A program made the position numbers and the translations under genes. From Harmonia axyridis (lineage: Eukaryota > Arthropoda > Insecta > Coleoptera > Coccinellidae), in contig NC_059508.1 in the NCBI RefSeq assembly GCF_914767665.1, positions 21,984,001 to 22,048,000 of the forward strand: 64,000 bases of DNA, given 5' to 3'. A model generated the notes under the pieces. The model searched no databases and had not been told where the DNA came from. It saw only the letters and a program-made list of their open reading frames with translations. This document shows positions 35,901-46,153 of the stretch, in pieces (the stretch's first letter is position 1; each line of letters starts with the position of its first letter).

Positions 35901-35961
35901 TTTATAAGAATTAATCTTTTTTTATAATGAAAATATAATGTTTTAGATAAACTATATAAAT
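35900..35961 (-). tRNA. trnE: tRNA-Glu (TTC), unit 2
   Basis: TTC anticodon, same fold as unit 1. Confidence 0.8.
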
Positions 35962-36017
35962 AGAAATATTAACAAATTGCTATATATCAAGTTAGAAGCT
36001 TAAATATTTATATTTCT
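35962..36017 (-). tRNA. trnS1: tRNA-Ser AGN (TCT), unit 2
   Basis: TCT anticodon; one stem base differs from unit 1. Confidence 0.72.
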
Positions 36018-36081
36018 TTAATTGGAGAGTTTCTCATTGGAATCATTAACAGTGACTTACCTCAAGTTTGGTTTCAATTAA
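36018..36081 (-). tRNA. trnN: tRNA-Asn (GTT), unit 2
   Basis: GTT anticodon preserved. Confidence 0.85.
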
Positions 36082-36142
36082 ATAAGGAATTTAAATTCAA
36101 ATTTTTAGGTCGAAACTAAATGCAATATTTTGCTTCTTATTT
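36081..36142 (-). tRNA. trnR: tRNA-Arg (TCG), unit 2
   Basis: TCG anticodon preserved. Confidence 0.85.
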
Positions 36143-36204
36143 AAGATAAACTGAAAAACAGTATTTTTCAAATGCAAATTAAATGTTAATTTAACTATTA
36201 TCCT
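36143..36204 (-). tRNA. trnA: tRNA-Ala (TGC), unit 2
   Basis: TGC anticodon preserved. Confidence 0.85.
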
Positions 36205-36535
36205 ATAAAGATCAGTTTAAGGCTCCTTGTTTTCATTCATGGTATAAACCTAAAATTAAGATTGCCATGAATATAAAAAATATAATGCTAATAATTATAA
36301 TATTAGAATATTTTATTCTATAAATAAAAGGGATAATAAGGGTAATTTCTACATCAAAAATTAAAAAGATTAAAGCGATTAAAAAAAAGTGAATTGAGAA
36401 TGGTAGGCGTGCAGAATTTTTAGGGTCAAATCCGCATTCAAAGGGAGAACTTTTTTCTCGATCTTTAAATGTTTTTATTGAAATATAATTTGCAATAATT
36501 ATTAAAATTATTATAATTCTAAAAATTATCAAAAT
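36203..36535 (-). CDS. ND3: ND3 (NUMT copy, frame open)
   Basis: 333 bp from ATT to TAG. The quinone-site loop and following helix read KSSPFECGFDPKNSARLPFS and FFLIALIFLIFDVE, diagnostic of ND3. Frame intact, unlike unit 1. Confidence 0.92.
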
Positions 36536-36557
36536 TAAAGATTAAATTAAGAATATT

Positions 36558-36618
36558 AACTATACTTTTAAAAGATTTTTTGATTGGAAATCAAATGTAA
36601 TATTTATACTATATAGAT
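36558..36618 (-). tRNA. trnG: tRNA-Gly (TCC), unit 2
   Basis: TCC anticodon preserved. Confidence 0.85.
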
Positions 36619-37399
36619 ATCTACCTCATCAATAAATAGATATATATAGGAATAGTCATACTACGTCTACAAAATGTCAATATCATGCTGCTGCTTCGAA
36701 TCCAAAATGGTGATTGTTTCTAAAATGATTAAAGTTTAATCGAGTTGAACATACTAAAAGAAAAATAGAACCAATAATTACATGTAAACCATGGAATCCT
36801 GTAGCTATAAAGAATGTTCTTCCATAAACTGAATCGGCTATAGAAAATGGGGCTTCTAAATATTCAATTCCTTGTAGTAAAGAAAAATATATTCCTAGTA
36901 AAACAGTAATAATTAATCTTTGAAATGTTTGATTAAAATTATTTTCTATTAATCTATGGTGGGCTCAAGTTACACTTAGGCCTGATCTTAATAGAATAAT
37001 AGTGTTTAATAATGGGATTTCATTAGGATTAAAAGTATTAATTCCTTTTGGAGGTCAAGTTATTCCTAATTCGATAGAAGGAGATAATCTTATATGATAA
37101 AATCTTCAAAAAAAACTAATAAAGAAAAAAATCTCTGAGGTAATAAATAAAATTATTCCTTATCGTTAACCAAAAGATACTAAAAGAGTGTGGTTTCCTT
37201 GAAAGGTTCTTTCTCGAATTACATCTCGTCATCATTGAAATATAATTAGTAAAAGAATTAAATTTCTTAATATAAATAAATTTGAGTTAAAAAGATGGAA
37301 TCATTTAATTATTCCTAGTATAGCAGTTATAGCTCTAAAAGCGCCTAAAATTGGTCAAGGACTATAATCTACTAAATGAAATGAGTGATTTTTTATCAT
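36619..37399 (-). pseudogene. COX3: COX3 (NUMT copy, two nonsense codons)
   Basis: Same 781-bp extent as unit 1, but VSFGLRW has become VSFG-stop-R-stop. The plus-strand triplets TTA at 37166-37168 and 37160-37162 encode TAA, where unit 3 has TTA (Leu) and TGA (Trp). Truncation falls about 80 residues from the N-terminus. Confidence 0.92.
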
Positions 37400-38057
37400 A
37401 ATTATTTTCTCTAGAATAAAGAGTTCTAAGGATAGCAAAAACATAAGATTGAATTGAAGCTACTGCTGATTCTAATAAAATTAGTATAAACTGAATTATA
37501 ATAATTAATAAAATAAGCAAATTCACTATAGGACCAGTATTTCCTAAAAGAGTTAATAAAAGGTGTCCTGCAATTATATTAGCTGATAAACGAATAGCGA
37601 GAGTTCCAGGACGAATAATATTTCTAATTGTTTCAATACATACTATAAAAGGTATTAAAATAGTAGGAGTTCCTTGGGGCATTAGATGAGCAAATGAGTG
37701 ATAAGTGTGGCTAATTCAACTATTTGATATAAATCTTAACCATAAAGGTAAAGCTAGGGATAGAGTAAAAATTATATGACTTGAGGCTGTAAAAATGTAA
37801 GGAAATAACCCTATTAAGTTATTAATTATAATGAAGTAAAACAATACTATAAATATTAAAGTGTTATTTTTTTTTGTAATGATTTTGAATTCTTTATGTA
37901 GAGTAATTAATATATTTTGAATTAAAAAGTTAAATCGATTAGGAATTAGTCAGAATATAGAAGGAATAAATAAATAACTAATAATTATTCTTAGTCAATT
38001 TAAAGGTAATATAAAATAAGATGAAGGATCAAAAGAAGAAAAAAGATTTATTATCAT
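37400..38057 (-). CDS. ATP6: ATP6 (NUMT copy, frame open)
   Basis: 658 bp, ATG to an incomplete T stop before COX3. Only substitutions compared with unit 1, for example Phe to Tyr in the first transmembrane segment; the RPGTLAIRLSANIIAGH motif is kept. Confidence 0.9.
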
Positions 38058-38203
38058 TTTCAAGAAAATTTTTTATTTAATAATTTAAAATTTTTTAAAG
38101 GAGATTTTTTATGAGAATAAAATATTTTAATGTTTAAAATAATAAATAAAAGTGTTATAAAAATATACAAGGAAAACCAATCTATAGGTATAGTTTGAGG
38201 AAT
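38051..38203 (-). CDS. ATP8: ATP8 (NUMT copy, frame open)
   Basis: 50-residue frame identical in layout to unit 1, including the ATGATAA overlap with ATP6. Confidence 0.86.
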
Positions 38204-38204
38204 T

Positions 38205-38267
38205 GAAAATTATTCTAAGAATGATTTTAGTTTGACAAACTAATGTTATAGGTTAACTAAATTTTTC
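38205..38267 (-). tRNA. trnD: tRNA-Asp (GTC), unit 2
   Basis: GTC anticodon preserved. Confidence 0.85.
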
Positions 38268-38337
38268 ATTAGAAGTAGTCGTTAATTACTATAAAGTGGT
38301 TTAAGAGACCAATACTTATCTTTCAGTCATCTAATGA
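38266..38337 (-). tRNA. trnK: tRNA-Lys (CTT), unit 2
   Basis: CTT anticodon preserved. Confidence 0.85.
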
Positions 38338-38678
38338 AAAATTTTCTACCCATTTAATGAAATTTTGGGGAGAAATTCTTTCAATAGAAATAGGTATAAA
38401 TCTATGGTTTGCTCCACAAATTTCTGAACATTGGCCAAAAAAAATTCCAGTTCGATTTAAATTAAATCTAAGTTGATTTAATCGCCCTGGGGAGTCATCA
38501 ACTTTTACTCCTGTTGAAGGAACTGTTCAAGAATGAATTACGTCAGAAGATGAAGTTAGAATTCGAATATGAGAAAGATATGGTAAAATAGTTCGATTAT
38601 CAACTTCTAGTAATCGAAAATTAAAAAGTTGATTATTATTAATTAAATATGAATCAAATTCAAGATTTTTAAAATCTG

Positions 38679-38692
38679 TATATTCATAGGTT
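38679..38692. repeat. Left target-site duplication
   Basis: TATATTCATAGGTT, part of the COX2 target; repeated exactly at 42975-42988. In units 1 and 3 it occurs once. Confidence 0.93.
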
Positions 38693-39077
38693 AATTTCTT
38701 AGGCGCCAAACCGATAAGTACGGTCGTGTCAAGAAAGCGATAATTAGTGGAAAAGTGAGTGAATTTGAAAAGACTTGTGTGGAGAAGTGAGAGAAAGGTG
38801 GAATTCTCAGGTGGTGATAAAGGCAGTTGATGAGATATTTCATAGTAAGAATATAAAGAAGGAAAATATAGACTTAAAAGATTGAGGTTAAAATAAACTA
38901 AGCAATAACAGAGATTGAAATCATAGGTTTTCTGCAACTGAAGCGCTAGCGAGAGTATCGGGTCGGGACCTGAATCGAGTAGGGGACCGGCGGCGGCGCA
39001 ACCGTGCTCTCGACGCACAGAGGTAGCGGAACGAGATTTGTGAATTCTGAAGAGAGTGTTGTAACTCGACATCTCTA

Positions 39078-39845
39078 ATGAACAAGGGCGATTTCAAAAG
39101 AAGTAGAAGTGAAGAAGAAGAGGAAGATATTTTCGCAAAGTCAAAAAAGGTAATAAGGTCACCCAACATCAAAAATAAGGGAAAAGATATGGAAGTCGAG
39201 AGTTTGAAGGCAATGTTTGAGAATATGATGGAGCAGATGAAATTGGAGATGCGAAGAAATACGGAGGAAGTAAAATTAGAGATGAATAAATTGAGGAAGG
39301 AAATGCAGGTTAGGGAAAGTCAGTGGGAAAATGAAAAGAGAGAACTAGAAAGTAGAATAAGGAATTTGGAGGATAAAGTAGACCGAGAAGAAAGACAGAA
39401 AAGGAAGAATAATATAGTTGTGAAGAAATTAAAAACAAGTGATGGAAATGAAAGGGAAAAGATCGAAAAATTCATCAATGAGGAGCTGAAGATAAAGGTA
39501 AACATAGCTAAGGCATACAAAATAAATCGAGGAAAGGAAAATGAAATGATAGTTGCTGAAGTTGAAAGCTGGGAACAGAAACAGAATATAATGAGAAAGA
39601 AACAAATGTTAAAGGGAAAAGATATCTTTATTGATAACGATCTGACAGCGAAGGAGAGGAAGATACAAAATCAGATTGTGGAAATAAGCAAGGAGGAGAA
39701 GAAAAGAGGGAAGAATGTGAGGGTTGGATACAGAAAATTGTTCATAGAAGAGAAGGTTTTTGTATGGGATGAAAGAGAACAAGGTGTAAAGGAACAAGAA
39801 GTTCTGAAGAAATCTGACCTGGGTCAGAGTTCAAAAAACCAATAG
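39078..39845 (+). CDS. LINE ORF1 protein (coiled coil, RNA-binding type)
   Basis: 255 residues, ATG start. A basic N-terminus (FKRSRSEEEEEDIF) is followed by a long charged helix at about residues 40-115 with heptad-like spacing (LKAMFENMMEQMKLEM, LESRIRNLEDKVDREE), predicted as a trimerising coiled coil. The C-terminal half (NNIVVKKL to KLFIEEKVFVWD) resembles the RRM plus C-terminal domain of L1-type ORF1 proteins, including an AYKIN segment and DLTAKERK. It would coat element RNA as a chaperone. No CCHC zinc knuckle is seen. The frame is intact. Confidence 0.8.
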   Translation: MNKGDFKRSRSEEEEEDIFAKSKKVIRSPNIKNKGKDMEVESLKAMFENMMEQMKLEMRRNTEEVKLEMNKLRKEMQVRESQWENEKRELESRIRNLEDKVDREERQKRKNNIVVKKLKTSDGNEREKIEKFINEELKIKVNIAKAYKINRGKENEMIVAEVESWEQKQNIMRKKQMLKGKDIFIDNDLTAKERKIQNQIVEISKEEKKRGKNVRVGYRKLFIEEKVFVWDEREQGVKEQEVLKKSDLGQSSKNQ

Positions 39846-39919
39846 GGATAGATAAAGGACGGCTGATTATTAAGTTGGAGACAAAGCGAGGAAAGGAATA
39901 TGAGTATAGGAAAACACAA

Positions 39920-42883
39920 ATGGAAGAAATGAGTAGGGAAACTAGAGAAGTAAAAGAGAAAAAAGGGAGAGATAACTGGAAGTTGGCAACCTGGAATGTG
40001 AGAGGTATAAAAGGCAGAGAGGACGAGCTAATACAGGAATTGGAGAGGTATCAGATAAAAATATTAACGGTGACAGAAACAAAGAAGAAAGGAATAGGAG
40101 AGCAAGTGATGAGGGGTGATCATTTAATGATTTACGGAGGAGTGAAATATGAACAACATGGAGCGGCAGGCGTGGGATGCATAATTGACAAGAATTGGAG
40201 AAAATATGTGGAACACTGGCAGGTATATTCGGAGAGACTATTGAAGGTACGTCTGAGGAGAGAAAAATCCGAGTTGTGGAACATAATAGTAGCATATGGA
40301 CCAAATGAAGACGCAAAGGTGGAGGATAAGAACAAATTTTGGGAAGAATTGAACATGGTAACAGAGGAATGCAGGGGAAAAATCGTGGTGTGTGGAGATT
40401 TTAATAGCAGGGTTGGAATAGGAGGAGGAAGAGATGGGATCGTCGGTAAATATGGAGAAACAAAGAAAACGAACAACGGAGAAAGACTTATAGAGTACTG
40501 CAGGATGAATAATATGATAGTTTCGAATACATTCTTTGAGCATAAAGATGTACATAGGTACACAAGGCATGGACATAACGTTGACGATAGATCAATAATA
40601 GATTACTTCTTAGTAGAAAGAGATAATAGAAGGGACATCGCAGATGTAAGAGTGCACAGGGGAGCGGAAATAGGAAGTGACCATTATATGCTTGTAGCAA
40701 AGATAATGAGTGAAGGAAAAGAGAAGGTCGAACATAGGCAACTTAATGAAGGATATGAAAATATAAAAAGCTATAAACTGAGAGAAATGAGTGTAGCAGA
40801 AGAGTACAGGAAAGATGTAGAAGAGAATATGACTAGGGTGGAAATAGGAGTTGAGGAGGGAGTGGAGGAAGTATGGGGAAGGTTCAAGAATATACTAATG
40901 GAATCAGCAAAAAGAGTGTGTGGTAGTGTTAAAATTGGGAGAAACAGAAGGGGAACAGCCTGGTGGAGTGACAACTTGAAGAGACAAATTAAAATGAAGA
41001 AAATATTGTGGAAGGAATATCTAAAGAATAGAAATGCATGTAATTATCGGAAATATAAAGAACAAAGGAAGAGAGTTAAGCAAGTAACATTGGAAGAAAA
41101 GGAGAAAACATGGAGAGATTTTGGAGAGAGAATGGAGAAAAATTACACGGAAAATAGAAAGCTTTTTTACAGAGTCATGAAAAATATGAGGAAGGGGGAG
41201 AAGATTGACAATACATCGATCAAGTGTAAAGGAAACAGATTGCTTGTGGGAGAGAAGGAAATAATGGAAAGATGGAAGGAACACTTCATTGAATTACTGA
41301 AGGGAAATGAAGTCAAAAAAGAAGATACACAAAAAAAAGATAAGCGATGGGAGGACGACGGGGAAGACTTGATAAGCATTGAAGAGGTTAAGGTAGCTCT
41401 CAGAAGAGTCAAGAATGGAAAAGCTGCAGGATACGATAGAATTACACCGGAAATGATGAAGAACATGGGAGAAAAAGGTATAAATGTATTCAGGGAAATA
41501 TGTCAGAAAGCATGGAATTCGAAAGAAATACCACAAGATTGGAAAATGGCGATGATAGTACCAGCTTACAAGAATGGGGACAGAAAGAAATGTGATAATT
41601 ATAGAGGTATAAACTTGCTATGTACAGCTCTCAAAGTATACGAAGCGATATTGGAGAGTAGACTAAAAATAAGCACAGAGGACACACTAGATAAAGCTCA
41701 GAGTGGGTTTATGAGAGGGAGAAGTGTACAAGACCACATTTTCACTCTGAAACAGACCATTCATAAGATGAAAAGAAGTGGAAGAAAGGCTTATTTTGTA
41801 TTTATAGATCTGGTGAAAGCTTTTGACAGGGTTAGTAGATCGAAAATGTGGGATATATTGAAAACAAGAGGGATAAACAGAAATTTGGTGGAGTCTATTA
41901 AAAGTGTTTATTGTGAAAGCTTGAACTGTGTTATTGTCAGAAATATGAAGTCGGAGTTATTTGAGACAAAGGAGGGACTGAGGCAGGGTGGAGTGCTGAG
42001 TCCGACATTGTTTATACTGTTTTTGGATGAGATAATCAGAGAAGCAAAGGAGAGAACAGAGAAGCTTACAATTGGTTTTAAGAACTTAAGAAGAGTTGTA
42101 ATATCAGAATGTGCCTTTGCGGATGACATCGTATTGATGGCGGGAACAAGGAGGAGTATACAGGGAAATTTGGATATATGGAATGGAATACTGAGAAAAT
42201 ATGGGATGGAAATAAATAGAAGAAAGACAAAAGTGATGGAAGTGAACGATGAACGGGAGGATGATTGGAGATTGGAAATTGAGGGAGAGGAAGTTGAAAA
42301 GGTGAAATGTTTCAGATATTTAGGAGTGAACATAGAAAATACGGGAAGCCAAGAAAAGGAGATTAACGAGAGAATTGAAAAAGCCGGCAGATTATATCAC
42401 ACAGTCAATAGGAAATTCCTAAGAAGAACTGAAGTCGAAGAGAAAACTAAAATGACCGTGTTTAAGTCGATATTCAGACCTGTTCTGTCGTATGGATGTG
42501 AAACTTGGAACACAACAAGGAGAATGAGGAGTAAACTACAGGCAGTAGAAATGAAATTTTTGAGAGGAGTGAAGGGGGTTACAAGGATGGACAGAAGGAG
42601 AAATGACGACATAAGAGGTGAATTGGGGATAAAATCATTGGAAAGGTTTGTGGGTGAGAGGCAGTTGGGATGGTGGGGACACTTACATCGTATGGAGGAG
42701 GAGAGACCAATCAAACAAATATGGGAGGCAAAAGTCGAGAAAAAGGCAAAAAGGGGGAGACCGCAACAAACATGGGAGGATATGGTAGAGGAGGAAATAA
42801 AGAAAAGAGGGAAAAGCGTCAGGGAAGCTGAGATGATGACATCAAATAGGACAGAATGGAAGAAATTCATTGAATCAAATTAG
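39920..42883 (+). CDS. LINE ORF2: AP-like endonuclease and reverse transcriptase
   Basis: 987 residues from the first ATG; the frame is open further upstream to about 39818, inside the end of ORF1, so initiation is uncertain. The N-terminal APE endonuclease has TWNVRGI (Asn26), TETK (Glu53), CGDFNSR (Asp160, Asn162), IIDYF (Asp228) and GSDH (253-255), all catalytic residues present. The reverse transcriptase has GKAAGYDRITPEM, NYRGINLL, QSGFMRGRS, FIDLVKAFD, GLRQGGVLSPTLF and the catalytic FADD at 733-736. The C-terminal region has SYGCETW and LGWWGHLHRM, common in insect LINE proteins. It nicks the target and copies element RNA by target-primed reverse transcription. No disabling change was seen. 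Confidence 0.93.
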   Translation: MEEMSRETREVKEKKGRDNWKLATWNVRGIKGREDELIQELERYQIKILTVTETKKKGIGEQVMRGDHLMIYGGVKYEQHGAAGVGCIIDKNWRKYVEHWQVYSERLLKVRLRREKSELWNIIVAYGPNEDAKVEDKNKFWEELNMVTEECRGKIVVCGDFNSRVGIGGGRDGIVGKYGETKKTNNGERLIEYCRMNNMIVSNTFFEHKDVHRYTRHGHNVDDRSIIDYFLVERDNRRDIADVRVHRGAEIGSDHYMLVAKIMSEGKEKVEHRQLNEGYENIKSYKLREMSVAEEYRKDVEENMTRVEIGVEEGVEEVWGRFKNILMESAKRVCGSVKIGRNRRGTAWWSDNLKRQIKMKKILWKEYLKNRNACNYRKYKEQRKRVKQVTLEEKEKTWRDFGERMEKNYTENRKLFYRVMKNMRKGEKIDNTSIKCKGNRLLVGEKEIMERWKEHFIELLKGNEVKKEDTQKKDKRWEDDGEDLISIEEVKVALRRVKNGKAAGYDRITPEMMKNMGEKGINVFREICQKAWNSKEIPQDWKMAMIVPAYKNGDRKKCDNYRGINLLCTALKVYEAILESRLKISTEDTLDKAQSGFMRGRSVQDHIFTLKQTIHKMKRSGRKAYFVFIDLVKAFDRVSRSKMWDILKTRGINRNLVESIKSVYCESLNCVIVRNMKSELFETKEGLRQGGVLSPTLFILFLDEIIREAKERTEKLTIGFKNLRRVVISECAFADDIVLMAGTRRSIQGNLDIWNGILRKYGMEINRRKTKVMEVNDEREDDWRLEIEGEEVEKVKCFRYLGVNIENTGSQEKEINERIEKAGRLYHTVNRKFLRRTEVEEKTKMTVFKSIFRPVLSYGCETWNTTRRMRSKLQAVEMKFLRGVKGVTRMDRRRNDDIRGELGIKSLERFVGERQLGWWGHLHRMEEERPIKQIWEAKVEKKAKRGRPQQTWEDMVEEEIKKRGKSVREAEMMTSNRTEWKKFIESN

Positions 42884-42974
42884 AATTATTCTTAAGTTAT
42901 TGTTAAGTTGGAAAATGTAGATAATGAAACCCATACACCGAAAGGTATCAAATGGGATACAGATTATATATATA
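42884..42974 (+). other. LINE 3' untranslated end with (TA)n tail
   Basis: About 90 bases after the ORF2 stop, ending GATTATATATATATA, which merges with the target duplication beginning TATATT. Its exact end is ambiguous by a few TA steps. Confidence 0.75.
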
Positions 42975-42988
42975 TATATTCATAGGTT
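42975..42988. repeat. Right target-site duplication
   Basis: Exact copy of 38679-38692, followed by the rest of COX2 (CAATATCATTGATG). Confidence 0.93.
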
Positions 42989-43306
42989 CAATATCATTGA
43001 TGACCAATAGTTTTAATAGTAACTAAAGGGTTACGGATTTCATCAATTAAGTAAATTAATTTTAAAGAAGGAAAAGCAATAAAAATTAAAGTTAATGCTG
43101 GTATGATAGTTCAAATTGTTTCAATATTGTGTCCTTCTAATATAAAACGATGGTTATAATTATTTAATGTTAGTCTCATTATGGTATATGTTACAATACA
43201 AGTGATTATTATTAAGATCAAAAGGGCGTGATCATGAAAAAATCTTAATTGTTCCAGTAAATATGAAGCTCTGTCTAAAAATATATATGATTTTCAAGTC
43301 GCTATT

Positions 43307-43370
43307 TCTAAAAAAAGGTAAATCTTTATAATTGGGGTTTAAATCCAATGCACTAATCTGCCATATTAGA
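43307..43370 (-). tRNA. trnL2: tRNA-Leu (TAA), unit 2
   Basis: TAA anticodon; overlaps the COX1 stop codon. Confidence 0.85.
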
Positions 43371-44907
43371 ATTTTTGAGCTAAGATTGGTACTTCTGAAT
43401 AAGAATGTTCATTAGGGGGAGAAAGTTGGAGTCATTCAATTAAAGAGGGTACATTAGAATTAAACTTTCTTAAACGTATTGAATAAAATCTTTCTCAAAT
43501 AATTAAGATTATAAAGATTATTCTAAGAGAGGAAATTATAGATCCAATAGAAGAAATTTTATTTCATTTGTAATAAGCATCAGGATAATCAGAGTATCGT
43601 CGAGGTATTCCTCTTAGTCCTAAGAAGTGTTGAGGAAAAAATGTTAAGTTTACCCCAATAAATATAATTAAAAATTGGATTTGTAATAATTTATTGTTAA
43701 GATTGAATCCTGTAATTAAAGGGAATCAATGGATAAATCCTGCTATAATGGCAAATACAGCTCCTATAGATAAAACGTAATGGAAATGAGCTACAACATA
43801 ATAGGTATCATGTAAAATAATATCTATAGAAGAGTTAGCTAAAATTACTCCTGTTAATCCACCAATTGTAAATAAAAATAAAAATCCCAGGGTTCATAAA
43901 ATTGAAGGTGTATAGTAAAATTGTATTCCATGTAAAGTTGCTAATCAAGAAAAAATTTTAATTCCAGTGGGTACTGCAATAATTATAGTAGCTGAAGTAA
44001 AATAAGCTCGAGTATCAACATCTATTCCCACTGTAAATATGTGATGAGCTCATACTACAAATCCTAGAAGTCCAATAGCTAATATAGCATAAATTATTCC
44101 TAAAGAACCAAAGGCAATTTTTTTCCCTCTTTCTTGTGTAATAATATGGGAAATTATACCAAATCCTGGGAGAATTAAAATATAAACTTCAGGATGGCCA
44201 AAAAATCAAAATAAATGTTGGTATAAAATTGGGTCTCCCCCACCGGTTGGATCAAAAAAAGAAGAATTTAAGTTTCGGTCAGTTAATAGTATAGTAATTG
44301 CTCCTGCAAGAACTGGTAGTGATAGTAATAAAAGAATTGCTGTAATAAGAACAGATCATACAAATAAAGGAGTTTTATCAAGTATTATACCAAATGGACG
44401 TATATTTATAATAGTTGAAATGAAATTTACTGCACCTAAAATTGAGGAAATTCCTGCTAAATGTAAACTAAAAATCACTAAATCTACTGAAGGCCCGTTA
44501 TGTGTTAAATTAGAAGAAAGAGGAGGGTAAACAGTTCATTCTGTTCCTGCCCCTATTTCTACGATTGTTCTTAAAATTAAAAGAGTTAAAGCAGGGGGTA
44601 AAAGTCAAAATCTTATGTTATTTAATCGTGGAAATGCTATATCAGGAGCTCCAATTATTAAAGGAACTAATCAATTTCCAAAACCCCCAATTATAATAGG
44701 TATTACTATAAAGAAAATTATAATGAAAGCATGAGCTGTAACAATTATATTATAAATTTGGTCGTTTCCAATTAATCTTCCTCTAGTTCCTAATTCTAAC
44801 CGAATTAAAATACTTAACGATGTTCCTACTATTCCTGCCCATATTCCAAATAAAAAGTATAATGTTCCAATATCTTTATGATTAGTAGAAAATAATCATT
44901 TATTCGA
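43366..44907 (-). CDS. COX1: COX1 (NUMT copy, full length, frame open)
   Basis: 1542 bp, 513 residues plus TAA: the only complete COX1 in the window. Start TCG (SNKWLFSTNHKDIG); motifs FGHPEVYILILPGFGM, WAHHMF, PTGIKIFSW and the C-terminus AQKF. I read the codons of the 3' three quarters and found no stop. One telling change: the conserved GTGWTVYPP reads GTEWTVYPP (codon 123, plus-strand TTC at 44539-44541 for TCC), a Gly to Glu in a membrane segment that a working oxidase would be unlikely to tolerate. Confidence 0.93.
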
Positions 44908-44967
44908 TAAAGTGGCTGAATTAAAGCGTTAAATTGTAAATTTAATTATGAGTTTTCTCCTTTATTA
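44906..44967 (+). tRNA. trnY: tRNA-Tyr (GTA), unit 3
   Basis: GTA tRNA at the seamless junction of units 2 and 3. Confidence 0.85.
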
Positions 44968-45029
44968 AGCCTTATATTCAATTATGATTATAAATTGCAA
45001 ATTTATAGGGGAATATTATTCTAAGGCTT
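44968..45029 (+). tRNA. trnC: tRNA-Cys (GCA), unit 3
   Basis: GCA anticodon preserved. Confidence 0.85.
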
Positions 45030-45085
45030 AGAAAAATTCTATTTTTAACTTTGAAGGTTACTAGTTTATTTAACTTAAATCCTTA
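45022..45085 (-). tRNA. trnW: tRNA-Trp (TCA), unit 3
   Basis: TCA anticodon preserved. Confidence 0.85.
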
Positions 45086-46078
45086 ATAAATTCTAAAAAT
45101 TACAGTAAAAATGATTAATCCGTAAATATTCACTCAATTTGAAAAAATTACATAGTAAGAGTAAATATAATTGAATTTTTTATTTTCATTTAATTTTATT
45201 ATTAAAGATTGAAGTATTAAGCGTATATAAATATATATACAAATTAAAGTAATAAAAATTATTATAAAAGATAGAAAATAAAAGTGATTTTCAATTAAAG
45301 TTTTTAGAATTAGTCACTTAGGAAAAAATCCTAAAAAGGGGGGGATTCCTCCTAGAGAAAAGAAATTTAAAAAAAAATAGAATTTTAAAGTTTTATTGTA
45401 ATTCATATTATTTATAAGATCTTTAATGTTAAAGATTTTATATTTATTAAAAATTAAGATTATATTTAAAGAAATAAAAGTATAAATTAAAAAGTATAAT
45501 ATTCATAAGGATTGATTTAATATTATTATTCTTAATATTCAACCAATATGGTTAATGGAAGATAAGGCAAGAATTTTTTTTAATCTGGTTTGGTTCCATG
45601 TTTTTACACTCCCTAAGGTTATACATATCAAAATAATCAAAATAAAGAATAGGTTTAATTTAAAATTATATATAATTAAAATTATTGGGGCAATTTTTTG
45701 TCAAGTTATTAATAATAATGCATTAGCTTATCTTAGTCCTTCTAGGACTTCTGGGTATCAAAAGTGAAAAGGGGCTGCTCCTATTTTTATAAGGATAGCT
45801 CTGTTAAACAAAAATATAGAAGTAGGTATTAATTGCTCGATAGAATTGATTAAAATAAATGAATTTAAAAAAGAAAATAAAACTAGAATTGATGCAGAAA
45901 CTTGAACTAAAAAATATTTCAAGGAGGATTCAGAAGAATACTTAAAATTATCTAAATTTATAATAGGAATAAAAGCTAAGAGGTTTAATTCTAAACCAAT
46001 CCAGATATTAATTCATGAATAAGCAGAAATAGAAATAAGAGTTCCTCTTATTATTAAAATTAAAAATATTAATTTTAT
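45083..46078 (-). pseudogene. ND2: ND2 (NUMT copy with nonsense codon)
   Basis: 996 bp. In the segment LEGLSWTNALLL the Trp codon TGA has become TAA (plus-strand TTA at 45728-45730, codon 117), with Thr to Ala next to it. The lesions of units 1 and 2 are absent, so ND2 is broken independently in all three units. Confidence 0.9.
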
Positions 46079-46090
46079 AGTTTTAATTAT

Positions 46091-46153
46091 AAAGAAAAGG
46101 GGTATACCTTTATAAATGGGGTATGAACCCATCAGCTTCTTTAGCTTATCTTT
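46091..46153 (-). tRNA. trnM: tRNA-Met (CAT), unit 3
   Basis: CAT anticodon preserved. Confidence 0.83.

Larger units (their letters stand above)
38693..42974 (+). mobile_element. Full-length non-LTR (LINE) retrotransposon, RTE-like
   Basis: A 4282-bp element with a GC-richer 5' leader (38693-39077), ORF1, ORF2 and a short 3' end finishing in (TA)n. It is flanked by a 14-bp target duplication and has no terminal repeats. Base composition and codon use (purine-rich, AGA/GGA-rich) differ sharply from the mitochondrial surroundings, and it reads in the standard nuclear code. Two open reading frames and a full 5' end imply a recent insertion. RTE-like assignment is inferred from the APE-RT layout, the size of about 1000 residues and the microsatellite tail; a related clade is possible. 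Confidence 0.93.
38337..43305 (-). pseudogene. COX2: COX2 (NUMT copy split by a retrotransposon)
   Basis: The two parts (38337-38692 and 42989-43305) together match the 673-bp COX2 of unit 1. A 4282-bp retrotransposon plus a 14-bp duplicated target lies between them, at the codons for the WTYEYTDFK region. The 3' part also has Ala to Asp in VDASPGR (plus strand GAGTCATC for GAGGCATC). No functional product is possible. Confidence 0.95.

Noticed and set aside
38527..39072. 181-codon minus-strand frame joining COX2 and the LINE leader
   Set aside because: A chance fusion across the insertion boundary; its COX2 part is real but the rest is antisense 5' leader of the element.
39320..42870. Several minus-strand frames of 60-157 codons inside the LINE
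   Set aside because: They are shadows of the purine-rich ORF1 and ORF2, rich in Ser/Leu/Phe, with no recognisable domain.
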